From Termitomyces sp. T153 (lineage: Eukaryota > Basidiomycota > Agaricomycetes > Agaricales > Lyophyllaceae), in assembly GCA_018296165.2 (NCBI GenBank), contig JACKQL020000069.1:62001-126000 (forward strand): a stretch of 64,000 bases of DNA, written 5' to 3'. Numbering within the stretch: position 1 is the stretch's first letter; every line of letters begins with the position of its first letter. The notes under the pieces were generated by a model. The model searched no databases, had not been told where the DNA came from, and worked only from the letters and a program-made list of their open reading frames with translations. Of this stretch, positions 33,601 through 44,612 are shown in pieces. The position numbers and the translations under genes were made by a program.

Positions 33601-36509
33601 AGCATTCTTCTTGAGTTCAAATACTCTGGCAACAATATCAGGTCGATCAGCAGCTGTTTGCTTCTTCCCATTGACTGCAGGTTCCTTCAAGAGAGCTTCT
33701 TCAATTTCTGACCACTTTGGATTGGCAGTCATAGTCAAGAAGAGATCAGGTTTTCCAAAATGCCTGCAAATAGCCATAGAGTCCTGGAATAATTGCTGCA
33801 TTTGTCGTTCACTTCCAGTATGAGAGGAAGGAAGGATGACACGACGGCTTTGTGGGGTGACCTCTTCATCTCCAGCAGCAGCATCCACCACTCCCTGATA
33901 GACTTCAGCTCTGATCTTCTTCTGATTGTGCCGAACCCAATTCAACTTTGTTTGCTCAGTTGAAGCCCATGCATCAACAACATATTGCTGAAATAGCCTC
34001 CCACTCCAGAGTAGAGCAGCATTATATTCCAGAGTTCTTTGTTGAAGCCTATATGCATAGTATGAAGTTTGAGAGACCTTATTTGTCCTTTGTTGCCCCT
34101 GTGGTCCATGTCTAGCAAGAATGTTGATGTGGTATCCAGGCTCTCCAGTGGGAAAGATGATTGTGTAGTGCAATGGAGTGTAATATGGGTGCAAGTGACT
34201 GATCTGCTTTAATTGACCTCCATGCAAGTGCAAGACTATATCACGATCATTTGATCGCTCTTCTGAGCCATCTCCTGGAATTACAGCTGCAACTCCCTCC
34301 TGTTCATTGGGGTCATTATACCGTCGAGGGTCTCCAAAATCAGCTGTAAGCTTGACATAAAGCCTTTGTGGTTGGCCTTCTGGAACTTCTCCCATAATCT
34401 GCCTGGCCTGCTTGTATAAGCCAATGAAGGGATTGACTCTAGCAAGCATATCCTGCAAAGAGGCCATTATCTGAGGATCAAGCCCAGGATTCCTCTGTTG
34501 ACGAAAAGCTAATTGCTGATTATGGTCATAAAAGTAGACCTGTGCATATGTAGGAAGATTGCCTTCAATAGGAAGCAAGGCACCTGTCAAATGATGTAGT
34601 TCTCCATTGATCCTAAAGCTGTATGGTCCACGGGCATTGGTAATTGCATGATCAATCTTGACTCCCAGAGATGTGAATGCAAAGGCTGCATTGTATTGAC
34701 GGATAGATGTTTTAAAAGTATCAGAGAGGGGATGATGCCCATGGAGTAGGTTCAGTAAATCTGCTGGAGCATCTCGAAGCCTGGGCAAATTCACTTGGCC
34801 TTGTAAGCAGCACATGCCAAACTTTGGATTGTAAATAGTAGACTTGGTGAGCTTTTCAGCATCAAAATGTAGAGCTTGGCAGTGTGGACATATGACAGTC
34901 ATAGGACCAAGATAATGTGGTGCCATCAAGTAAGGTTGCCTTCCTCTTGGAATAGGCTGAACAGGGCCAAGTTGTGGTGGAATAGGAAGTTCAAGGGGAG
35001 GCTGCTCAGCAGGATTTTGCAGTCCTACTGGATGGTTGGGTAGAGCAGGGTCCAAGTCTTCTGCAGGTCTCTGTTGAACAGGATCAACATATTCCAAGTC
35101 ATCATCAAAAGGTATGTCATCCTGAGGACCCAATAGCACATCAAGGGGAAGATCTATTTGCTCTGCTGGTTGATGCCCAACAGGATCAACATATTCCAAT
35201 TCATCACCAGAAGGTATGTCATCTTGAGGACCTAATGGATCATCAAGAGGAGGATCCAATTGCTCTGCTGGTTGATATTCAGCAGGATCAACATATTCCA
35301 ATTCATCATCAGAAGGTATGTCATTCTGAACACCTAAACCATTGAAGTCCTCTTCCAGATCAGCTGCATGTTGCTCTTCCCAGCCTAGAAAGATCCTTTG
35401 AGCCATGGCTGCATTCAAAGGCCTATGCTCAGGATTCAAATCTATATGCTGCTCAACTTTATTAGTCAAAGTAGCATTTAAATCTGTCTTGAACTAACCT
35501 CTGGCATAAATTGCTCTTCTTCCTCTCTCTCTCTCTCCTGGCTCAGAATAGCCAATGCTTGTTGTTGCCTCTCTTGCTCTTCAGCTATAGCAATCTGTCT
35601 AAGCCTTTGTTGCTTTTGTAGTACTGCTAGTGCCTCCTCTTGCTGCCTCTTCTGCTCTTCAGCCAGAGCAATATGTCTCAGCCTTTGTTGCTCTTGCAAG
35701 GCTGCTAGTGCTTGCTCCTGTTGCCTCTGTTTCAGTCTTTGCTGCTCTTGAAATAGAGCTAGTGTGTTAGGGGGAGGTGGTATCATTATGGGCATAGGTT
35801 CTGGTAAAGGAGCTTTTATAGCTCTTCCTTGTATAGGAGCAGGCAGAGGAGGCACCAATCTAGGTAAGGGATGTTGTAAAGGTGCATCCCATCCTTCAGG
35901 CAGATGGGTTTCAGGAATAGCTTGAGCAACAGTAGGCTGATTGACTGGTCCCAGCCTGTTGACTCTTCCATATACAGGCAGAGGTGGCACCATTCTAGGT
36001 AAGGCATTCTGCAAAGGAGCATCCCAATCTTCTGGCAAAACTGTTTCTGGAATGACCATAGCAGCTTGAGCAAGAGCAGACTGATTGACTCTATTGCCTC
36101 TTCTCTGTATAGGAGCAGGTATAGGTGGCACCACTCTGGGAATGGGATTCTGCAAAGGACCATCCCACCCTTCAGGCAAAACAGTTTCTGGAATGACCAT
36201 AAGAAATGGATCATCAGTAGCAGCTGCCTGCCTAATAGGTCTTTCTAAAGAGCCAGAAGCAGTGGCTATAGGTCTCAAACCCCCAGTTCCCATAGATTGA
36301 TTGATACCCCCAGTTCCCATTTGAAGTGGTGGGACAACCACAGTATTGATCTGTTCCAAAGATCTATTGTTTCTGTTTGCTCGACGATCATCAGGATCTG
36401 TCATTTGTAACTGTTCAAGTCTCCTTTGATTCCTAGCTTGTTGCCTTTGGCTTTCAGGAGTAGTAGGTGGTTGCCTGAAACACCCATTGTTAAGCAATTT
36501 AATAGTCAA
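30650..36509 (-). pseudogene. Helitron RepHel protein of Hel-6, decayed
   Basis: Rolling-circle Rep plus Pif1-family helicase. The N-terminal extension (36509-35478) is Q/P-rich with three IPETxLPEGW-type repeats. Next, from 35469, come three acidic LEYVDP repeats, a CPHC..CC cysteine cluster, the Helitron-like N domain, the Rep HxH motif PHMHILIFF, a short intron at about 33335-33393, and the two-tyrosine motif YIHKYIYKG. The helicase (32113-30800) has Walker A GGCGKT, Walker B IWDE, GDFRQTLP and NKSQGQS. Damage: a one-base deletion joining extension to Rep (about 35480), an in-frame TAA at 32159, and CGA to TGA at 30800 before [16 protein letters not shown]. The separate frames stay long, so decay is recent. 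Confidence 0.88.
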
Positions 36510-37001
36510 AAACCATTAAAATTGACTTGCATGATGAGATATTTGATGTATCAACAGCTCAATGTGATAAAGGAGTTACTAATAAGCTTGTTAGTCAACA
36601 TCAATCAATCAATAGATGTGACGAAACATACTTTGTCGTGTGGCCTCCTTTCCACAACTTCGGAAATGCCCATTGCTTAGTCATGCTGTGTCAAAAAACG
36701 CGCGAGGCGTGAAAAACAGTGTCCACTAAATTGCGTTTGGCCTTTTTCACAGGTGTAGACTAATTGACACCTTTTACACATAGTCAAAAGATAGTATTTA
36801 TTCATTAAAGCTGTCTACTGTAATTTTTCTTCAAGAAAACATGTTCAAACGGCCAAAAACAGCCAACTTGTATCATGTTCACCTTTAAAAGGCAATTCTT
36901 ATGTAAGAATTGGTCAGCATTAGTCAGGCTTACTTGAGCAGAGACCCAAAAAGGCATCCACACAGCCACTTTCCCATGTCCGTCATCGCATAATATATAG
37001 A

Positions 37002-39179
37002 TGAGCTACACCCTATGCCTTCAGCATGGGCCTGTAGCTCTTGCTTCATCCCAGACCCAACCTCACTTCATTCGGTTAGGTCCTTGTATTTCAAACTTAA
37101 TGCTAATTCCCAGACCCAACCTCACTTTGTTCGGTTAGGTCCTTGTATTTCAAACTCAATGCTAAGTCCCAGACCCAACCTCACTTTGTTCGGTTAGGTC
37201 CTTGTATTTCAAACTCAATGCCAAGTCCCAGACCCAACCTCACTTCGTTCGGTTAGGTCTTTGTATTTCAAACTCAATGCTAATTCCCAGACCCAACCTC
37301 ACTTTGTTCGGTTAGGTCCTTGTATTTCAAACTCAATGCCAAGTCCCAGATCCAACCTCACTTTGTTCAGTTAGGTCCTTGTATTTTGAACTCAATGCTT
37401 AGTCCCAGACCCAACCTCACTTTGTTCGGTTAGGTCCTTGTATTTCAAACTCAATGCCAAGTCCCAGATCCAACCTCACTTCATTTGGTTAGGTCCTTGT
37501 ATTTTGAACTCAATGCTTAGTCCCAGACCCAACCTCACTATGTTTGGTTAGGTCTTTGTATTTTGTCAACTCAATGCCAAGATCCAAACTCAACCTCAGT
37601 TTGTCTTTTATCCCAGACCTAACCAAACAAAAGCTGACTTTGGTCTTTCTTTTTTAAATCAATGTGTTGATAGTCCTGTCATTGTCAATATTAGTAAACA
37701 TAAGTCTTTACTATGATTTCAATTATATTTCACTCAATCAAATGAACTTTCCTTTATAAGTATTCCATTATTTTTAACATAATGCTGAAATCCAGACCAA
37801 ACCTCACTTTGCTTGGTTAGATTTTCAATATTCCAACTCTTGCAAGTGATTAACATTAATAGATCATCTATAATATACTTGAACATTTAGAATTATTGAT
37901 CAATCAAAGTCTCCTCCACCTTCTATACCCTTATTACTCATGCACTTTGAAGAGCATGTTAGACAATTTTTGGACACCAAAATATACTAAAGAGAAACAA
38001 ATTAGGGAAAGCAGTCTGAGTAATGAGATATCTACAATCTCATTATTGGTATCACTAAATGATACTAATATTTAGCAATCAGACCTTTGACATCACTCAT
38101 CTGTTGTCTTCGACTTGATATATCTGACTATACAATTATCTAATCACAAACCATACACCTTCAAATCAGAAATCCTGTGGATCCTCAGAAACAGGACCTA
38201 GCCTACAGCTATTAGTAGTGACCAAAAAACCTCCTGTTCCTTAACAGAGGACCATCAACTTTGCACATTCTATATTAATACTGCCTTCTGAAACTTTTTC
38301 CATCTCAAAGTAATCTTCAATGCTCTCTTCACTAATAGTAGCATACTAAATTAAATCCACCATCCTTTTTCAGGGCTGTCATAATGTAGTCAAATATCTA
38401 TTGAGAGCAGGAAAAGTTGGAGATGATCAGGAGTAAGTTGACTCTAAGACATAAGGAACTGATTACTGTAAAATTATAAGAATTCACACTTTCAAGTCTG
38501 AACCATACACCTTGAAATCAGAAAGCCAGCAAATAGCTATCAGCACAGTCCAAGTATAGCTTCACTTTGTTTGGTCAAGGATTTGAATTTACAATTCAAT
38601 GTTGGTACTACCTAACATCACAGAATACACATTCCAAGTTAGGGGATATCACCAATCAAATTCATGTCAGATTTATAGTCAAAACATACTGTATGTCATA
38701 AACCTCTCAAAGTCCCTCAAGAACCATAGTTGCCTAGAGATATACACTGGGCAACTATTCTCCTTTCCAAAGAATAAGTAGAAGCCTTTAAGAGTTAAAG
38801 AAACATTTTATACCACTTCTTTAGCCATTTTTGATCATGAATTTCATTGTTCTGAACTTTCTTTCTTTCCCAAAGATCAGCCAGAAGTGTTGCTTGAAGA
38901 GGTACATCAAAAGACAGTACATTTCACATAAGTTATGCTTGAAAAAGGCTGAAATTTGCCTGAAATATCAATCTTAATGGCTCACAGAAACAATAGATTC
39001 ATGCTATCAACCAAAGCTGTCTGTTTTTCCCTATTCAAAGTGTGAACAAAGAGCCAGCTACCTTAAAAGGCAATTCTTATGTAAGAATTGGTCAGCATTA
39101 GTCAGGCTTACTTGAGCAGAGACCCAAAAAGGCATCCACACAGCCACTTTCCCACGTCCGTCGTCGCATAATATATAGA
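37002..39179 (-). mobile_element. Hel-7: non-autonomous Helitron, about 2.2 kb
   Basis: 5' TCTATATATTATGCGACGAC, an AT-rich body nearly identical to Hel-5, about ten minisatellite units, and a hairpin with CpG decay (CCCTATGCC-TTC-AGCATGGG). No recognisable gene. Confidence 0.75.
37051..37618. repeat. 58-bp minisatellite of Hel-7, about 10 units
   Basis: Same unit as elsewhere. It is longer than the array of its sister Hel-5, although the bodies are nearly identical, so unit number changes faster than the body sequence. Confidence 0.9.
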
Positions 39180-40481
39180 CGAGCTACGCCCCGTGCCTTC
39201 GGCACGGGCCTGTAGCTCTTGCTTCATCCCAGACCCAACCTCACTTCGTTCGGTTAGGTCCTCGATATTCTACTCAATGCTTCATCCCAGACCCAACCTC
39301 ACTTCGTTCGGTTAGGTCCTTGTATTTCAAACTTAATGCTAATTCCCAGACCCAACCTCACTTCGTTCGGTTAGGTCCTTGTATTTCAAACTCAATGCTA
39401 AGTCCCAGACCCAACCTCACTTCTTGGTAGGTCCTGTATTTCAAACTCATGCAAGTCCCAGACCCAACCTCACTTCGTTCGGTTAGGTCCTTGTATTTCA
39501 AACTCAATGCCAAGTCCCAGACCCAACCTCACTTCGTTCGGTTAGGTCCTTGTATTTCAAACTCAATGCCAAGTCCCAGACCCAACCTCACTTCGTTCGG
39601 TTAGGTCCTTGTATTTCAAACTCAATGCCAAGTCCCAGACCCAACCTCACTTCGTTCGTTAGGTCTTTGTATTTCAAACTCAATGCTAAGTCCCAGAACT
39701 ATTGAGAATATCTATACTACACTGTCAACTCATATACATTAGGTGCTGAAATTCACAGAGATTAGCAATTTGGTGTTTGAAAGAGATCTACCTTAAAAGC
39801 AGAAAGCCAATAACTGTTTAGAAAAGAAAATGGATAATACTTGAATTAGTTCTCAGACAAATATAGAAAAAGCATACCTGCAAAGCTACTGAACACTCAG
39901 AAAAGGAGCCTAATGAAGAATGTAGTGAAGTCTGATTTCAGCCATGATTAGTCCATAAAAGTTACACTCAGAAAGGGAGTATACCTAGCCCAATTCAGCT
40001 TCAATATAGAAACAACCACCAAAATCAGCCATTGAACAATTAAGCAAAGAAAAGAAAGCTCACCTGAAAGAAGAGAAAGCTACTCAATGCTCAGAAAAAG
40101 TCTAAAGAAGGATGCAATAGTGAAAATCTGGTTATCAGCTATGATCAGTGATTGGAGATGACAAAAAGTAGAGCATACATGGCCAGTTAAGTGTAAAAAC
40201 CTCCAAAAGAGGGTCAGTAGAGTCTATCAGGCCAATCAAAGTTTCTTCTCACAGTATCAGAGCAGAGAGAATGGTTGATGCTTCAGATTGGAAAGAGAGG
40301 TCAAAAGAAAGAGTGATTCGGTGCGATGATTGATCTTTGCCACACACCAAAGGAAAAGGCCGAAAATTAGAGGCCAGCCAAGTTACGTAATTTTACATAA
40401 GCATTACATAAGGAATCTTCCCAGGTTATTGGAAGATTGAGGCACAGCCACTTTCCCAGGAGTCGTTGCATAGTATATAGA
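39180..40481 (-). mobile_element. Hel-8: non-autonomous Helitron, 1.3 kb
   Basis: 5' TCTATATACTATGCAACGAC and 3' minisatellite plus intact hairpin. Nearly identical to Hel-3. Like Hel-3 it is joined at its 5' end to a CTAA-ending element (Hel-9). Confidence 0.75.
39229..39690. repeat. 58-bp minisatellite of Hel-8, about 8 units
   Basis: Units as elsewhere. One unit near 39412-39455 has several single-base losses (CTTCTTGGTAGGTCC). Confidence 0.88.
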
Positions 40482-40951
40482 TTAGCAAGGCCAAGCAAAA
40501 CAGTCATGGATTTGTAACTGTTCAAGTCTCCTTTGATTCCTAGCTTGTTGCCTTTGGCTTTCAGGAGTAGTAGGTGGTTGCCTATAACATCCATTGTTAA
40601 GCAATTTAACAGTCAAAAACCATTAAAATTGACTTGCATGATGAGATATTTAATATATCAATAGCTCAATGTGGTTAAGGAGTTACTAATAAGCTTGTTA
40701 GTCAACATCAATCAATCAATAGATGTGACCAAACATACTTTGTCGTGTGGCCTCCTTTCCACAACCTCGGAAATGCCCATTGTTTGGTCATATTGTGTCA
40801 AAAAACGCGCGAGGCGTGAAAAACAGTGTCCACTAAATCGCGTTTGGCCTTTTTCATCCCTGCAGACTAATTGGCACCTTTTACACATAGTCAAAAGATA
40901 GTATATATGTATTAAAGCTGTCTACTGCATTTGTTTTGGTAAAAAATCTGT

Positions 40952-41999
40952 TGATGTGCTCCTATGCCGCCTAGTGCCGTGCAGGAAACCTAACACTTGT
41001 CACTAGATAGGATAGCTGGCAGTAGGAAGTTAATAATTGAGGGCGAGTCAGTAACCGTCCCAGAGAACTAGAGCGAAAGTGGTGGCAAGGAGGTGAAGTC
41101 GAAAAGAATCGCTACTGCTAACGATAGTCGCAGCGAAACTGAAACGGTGGCGGGGCGAATAAAGGAGAGAGACGGCGGTAAGAGTAAAACTAAGATCGAC
41201 GGACGAACGTAAACTTATCGCTAGCCGCAATTGCTAGCGTCACTAAATTGAAATAACGCTAATAGGCACCTGTAATCGGTACCACACTAAGTCGAGGTCG
41301 AGGTTGAAGAGGTTTGTCGTGAACCCAAAGTCGAAGACGAGATGAGGGAAAGGGATGAGGCGAATGGAATCTTTAAGCTGGTAGCTTATAGATGGAGGAG
41401 TAATACGATGGTGATGCGATGATAAAATTTATTGTCGGGTGTCTATGTACAGGCAGTATTTATACGTTTTCGAAGTATAGTAAGGGAAGGTAAGCAATTA
41501 AGCGCCACTAGCGGCGGCGTCTGCCACTGTGTTTAGGTTGCATGCCAGGCGTCAGTCCGTAACTAAGTAAAAGGTCATAGGGGAGGCCTTGGCGACGACT
41601 AATTGCTAATAAGAACCAAAAAGAGAACGAGTCCGATGTCAATACCTGAAGTAAGAACACCGTTCAGGGATGTTGGTAAGCTCAACAAGGGGAATGATAG
41701 TAAAAAGGTACGCGTCTGGTAATATGTCCATATATAGTAAAGGAACGCCGTTTTGTTGCCAGGATCGCTAAGATTGCTAATAATCGTCGCCAAGAGGGTC
41801 TAGGCCTTGATGGTCTAGGCCCAAGTTCCAGGCTTCACGTGATGTTCCCCGTGATCAATAAGTCTCATGGTCACTAGAGTCTTGTGCTTCGGTCCAATCC
41901 TAGGGCTAAGTCCCGTGCGCTGAGTGTTGTGACTTGTGTCAAATTCGAAGTAGTCAGCTGCCGCCGAAAAAGGTGCTCAGCAATAACTGGGGCTCATCA
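40952..41999 (-). repeat. 3' LTR (1048 bp)
   Basis: TGATGTGCTCC...GGGGCTCATCA on the plus strand, with short inverted ends TGATG/CATCA. It pairs with 51063-52110. Most differences from the other LTR are C/T or G/A at CpG. Confidence 0.95.
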
Positions 42000-42008
42000 T
42001 CCTCCCCC
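42000..42008 (-). other. Polypurine tract
   Basis: On the coding (minus) strand GGGGGAGGA directly precedes the 3' LTR. This is the expected plus-strand primer site for reverse transcription. Confidence 0.75.
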
Positions 42009-42172
42009 GTACTGAAATATTGACTGTCCTCAGTCAACCCAAAAGTCACGTGCTTGATCGCCTGGTCCGTGCGCCAAAGGGATTCGAATAACAGTGGCTG
42101 GCGGTATCGCTTGAACTTCATCATCCCCCTTCCTTACCATCTAATCTCTCCTAGCCTCTCAATCTTATTGCT

Positions 42173-44180
42173 ATGTCCGATCTCGCCTCCCAATTTGAGA
42201 AGATTACCATGGCCCACGCCTTCCTCGATCGGGTCGACAGGTTGCTCGCGGTGGCCTGTGCATCGTTGGCGAAGGATCCTCGCTTGGCGGTCACCGCCAT
42301 CTTTCAGACGTGGCTCCAGTGGTTCAAGACCTCGGGGAGTGGAGTCGAGTGGCCGGAGTTGGCGACTGTCGAGAAGGAGTGTCGCCAGTTATATGAGAAG
42401 TACAAGGAGGAAGAATGGGTTCGCCCATTCGATGTTCACTTTGTAAGTTCCCTTTTTTTCCTTTTGAGCGCCAATTGCTAATACGATCGCTAGGCGCCAA
42501 TCGACCCTTCGCTGGAGTTCCTGATGGACGATCTCACGGCGGGAATGACGGTAAGTGCCTCGGCAGTCGCTAGTGCTAGCGACCCCGCTAAGGTACGTTA
42601 GCTCTTTGAAGACTTGTCACCGAATGACCAGTTCCTTTTCCAGCACCCGGTAGGTGCGTTAGCGGTGGCGAGGGGGGAGGGACGGAGCGAGGGTCGTAGG
42701 AACGAAGAGGCGGCGAATCGTGGGGACATTCAAGAGGCGGGCCCCTCGACTCCCAAGGCTGCAGCTGGCGGCGTCGCTAGGGGGTTGGCGACGTCGCCAA
42801 GATTGGCGACAACTCCGAAGAGCAAAGGGAAGGGGAAAGGAAAGGCAAAAGCACAAGATGAGGAGGACGAGGATATTGAGGTGAGTCGTTTTCTTTCCTT
42901 TCGCTGATTCTTGGCGACGACCGCTAACCTTTCCTGCAGGATCATGTTGAAGAATCGTTTACCGACAAGCGACTGGCGACGCTCCTTCGATGGCGAAGGA
43001 CGACGACGGTGGTGGATACGGGGCTGGGAGCAGGAGTGAAGTTGGACAAGGCTAAGGGTAAGGTAACAGTGTCGCTAGAGAAGCGGCAAGAATATAAGTA
43101 TACGCAAGGAGCAGTGAGTATTTAGCGGTTCTTTTTCTCTTTTTGTCGCTGACGCTTTCTTTTAGTGCGACAATTGCTGGGCCGATAACGACCCAGAAGG
43201 CTGCTGGTACCCCACGGGGGTCCAGCCTTGCTATCGTTGCGACAGCACTAGGAAGAGCTGTTCGCACAGCGGCCTGTCATCGAGGAGCACAGGCAGCAAA
43301 TTCGCTAAGAGGATAGCGATCAAGGCGGCGTCGGTAAGGGGTGCGAGGGCCTTCGTGGAGAGGCAGAGGGAATTGGCGAGGAGAGGGGAGCCGATCGAGA
43401 TCAAGCATTCGAGCTTGACCTTGCCGACGTCGCAGGAGGAGGGCTTGGTGGGAGGGAGTGGAGGCGCTAGGGTGAAGAGTAGGGAGATGGTGGAGAGCGA
43501 CGAGGACGAGGACGACAATGACAGTGACGGCGACACGCCCCGAGCACTGAAACGGGCCGCAAGCCCATCATCGGTCGCTAGCGCTAAGCGACCTCGGACG
43601 GTCGCCAGCGAGGAGGGAAGGGAGGACGTGGAGATGAGGGAGACGACTCCCTTGGCGACGGTCGCCGAGGTGGAGGCGAGTGACATGGAGCTCGAGGGTG
43701 AGGAGGAGGTGGAGGCCGTACCCGTCGCTACTGAGGAGGAAGAACGAGTTGAAGAGATCGAGGTCGTACGACGGGTAAGTTATTTTCTCCCGCTAGCTAC
43801 CTGATCGCCAACCGCTTCGCTAGGGAACATGGAGCGACACGCCGTTGCGTCAGGTGGGCGACGACGAGCTGGAGTGGCTGGGCGAGGACCTCAGATGGCC
43901 GACGCCGCTAACGTCGGCGGCGTCGCTACTGGACTTCGACGAGAGGGCGGCGGGAGTGGAACGACGGTTCCGAAGGGAGCTGGAGGCGGCGAGGGAGGAG
44001 TTGTTAGCGGCACGGGCTCGCTACACGGTCGCTAGGCGGACACTGGCGACTCTGGCGGGATATCGACGCGACTGCCAGGCCTTCCTGGCCTGGCAGGAGG
44101 AGAACAACATCGGCGAGGGGGATTGGGAGGAGACGGAGGCGATGGAGGTTCCTGACAACGACGCTGACCTTGATGCTTAG
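42173..44180 (+). CDS. Antisense spliced gene inside LTR element, Cys-rich motif protein
   Basis: Runs opposite to gag-pol, between pol and the 3' LTR. Six exons (42173-42442, 42494-42550, 42602-42880, 42940-43113, 43166-43774, 43824-44180) join to 581 residues. All five introns are 49-59 bp, GT..AG and phase 0. The N-terminus is helical (MSDLASQFEKITMAHAFLDR). A basic low-complexity stretch (KGKGKGKAKA) precedes a cysteine cluster CDNC-x8-C-x9-CYRC-x6-C at the start of exon 5, possibly a zinc-binding or DNA-binding motif. Acidic tracts, a KRPR-type basic patch and a C-terminal coiled-coil-like region (RRELEAAREELLAARARY) follow. I do not recognise the family. Nuclear DNA or chromatin association is only an inference. 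It could be a captured host gene. Confidence 0.7.
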
Positions 44181-44612
44181 CGACCGTCGCCTCCTGTATA
44201 TAAATTTTATAATTTTGTTAGTAGTTTGGACCTAGCTTAGCCCCCTTAAGGGGCTCCCAAAATGTATAGTATTTTTGGCGAGCAATCAGAAAGTGAAACG
44301 AAATAGAAGAAAGAAAGCAAAACTCAATTGGGCATACTAGCGACTGTCGCCTAATGCTAGCGACATTTTGAAGGCAAACGCTCAGTAGATCATCATGGCG
44401 AATTACCCCGAGAGGCGTGCCAAGCGCTGGCGACAGAATAGCCTAGCGCAGCATCGAAACAAGACAGTAGTAAAGTGAAGTGTCTGTGAAAGGCTTTTTA
44501 ACTGTATTAAAATTGAAAGAGCAACGAGACGAAAAGGACTTAGGTTTTGTAAAGTAATTGTTGATGGATTTTCTGGGTAGTAGAGATGAGAGCGGTAAGA
44601 AACGAAGCAGAG

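Larger units (their letters stand above)
29800..37001 (-). mobile_element. Hel-6: RepHel-bearing Helitron, 7.2 kb
   Basis: The largest member of the block. On the minus strand: 5' TCTATATATTATGCGATGAC, a leader of about 450 bp, the RepHel gene (36509-30650), a short AT-rich tail, a minisatellite of about nine units (30362-29846), the hairpin, and a GTAGCTCG terminus against the next element. It has the full structure of an autonomous fungal Helitron, but the gene carries disabling changes, so it probably depends on another copy. Confidence 0.85.

Noticed and set aside
40982..41230. Small frame inside the LTR, repeated at 51159-51341, as a gene
   Set aside because: Identical because it lies in the LTR; no initiation context or domain.
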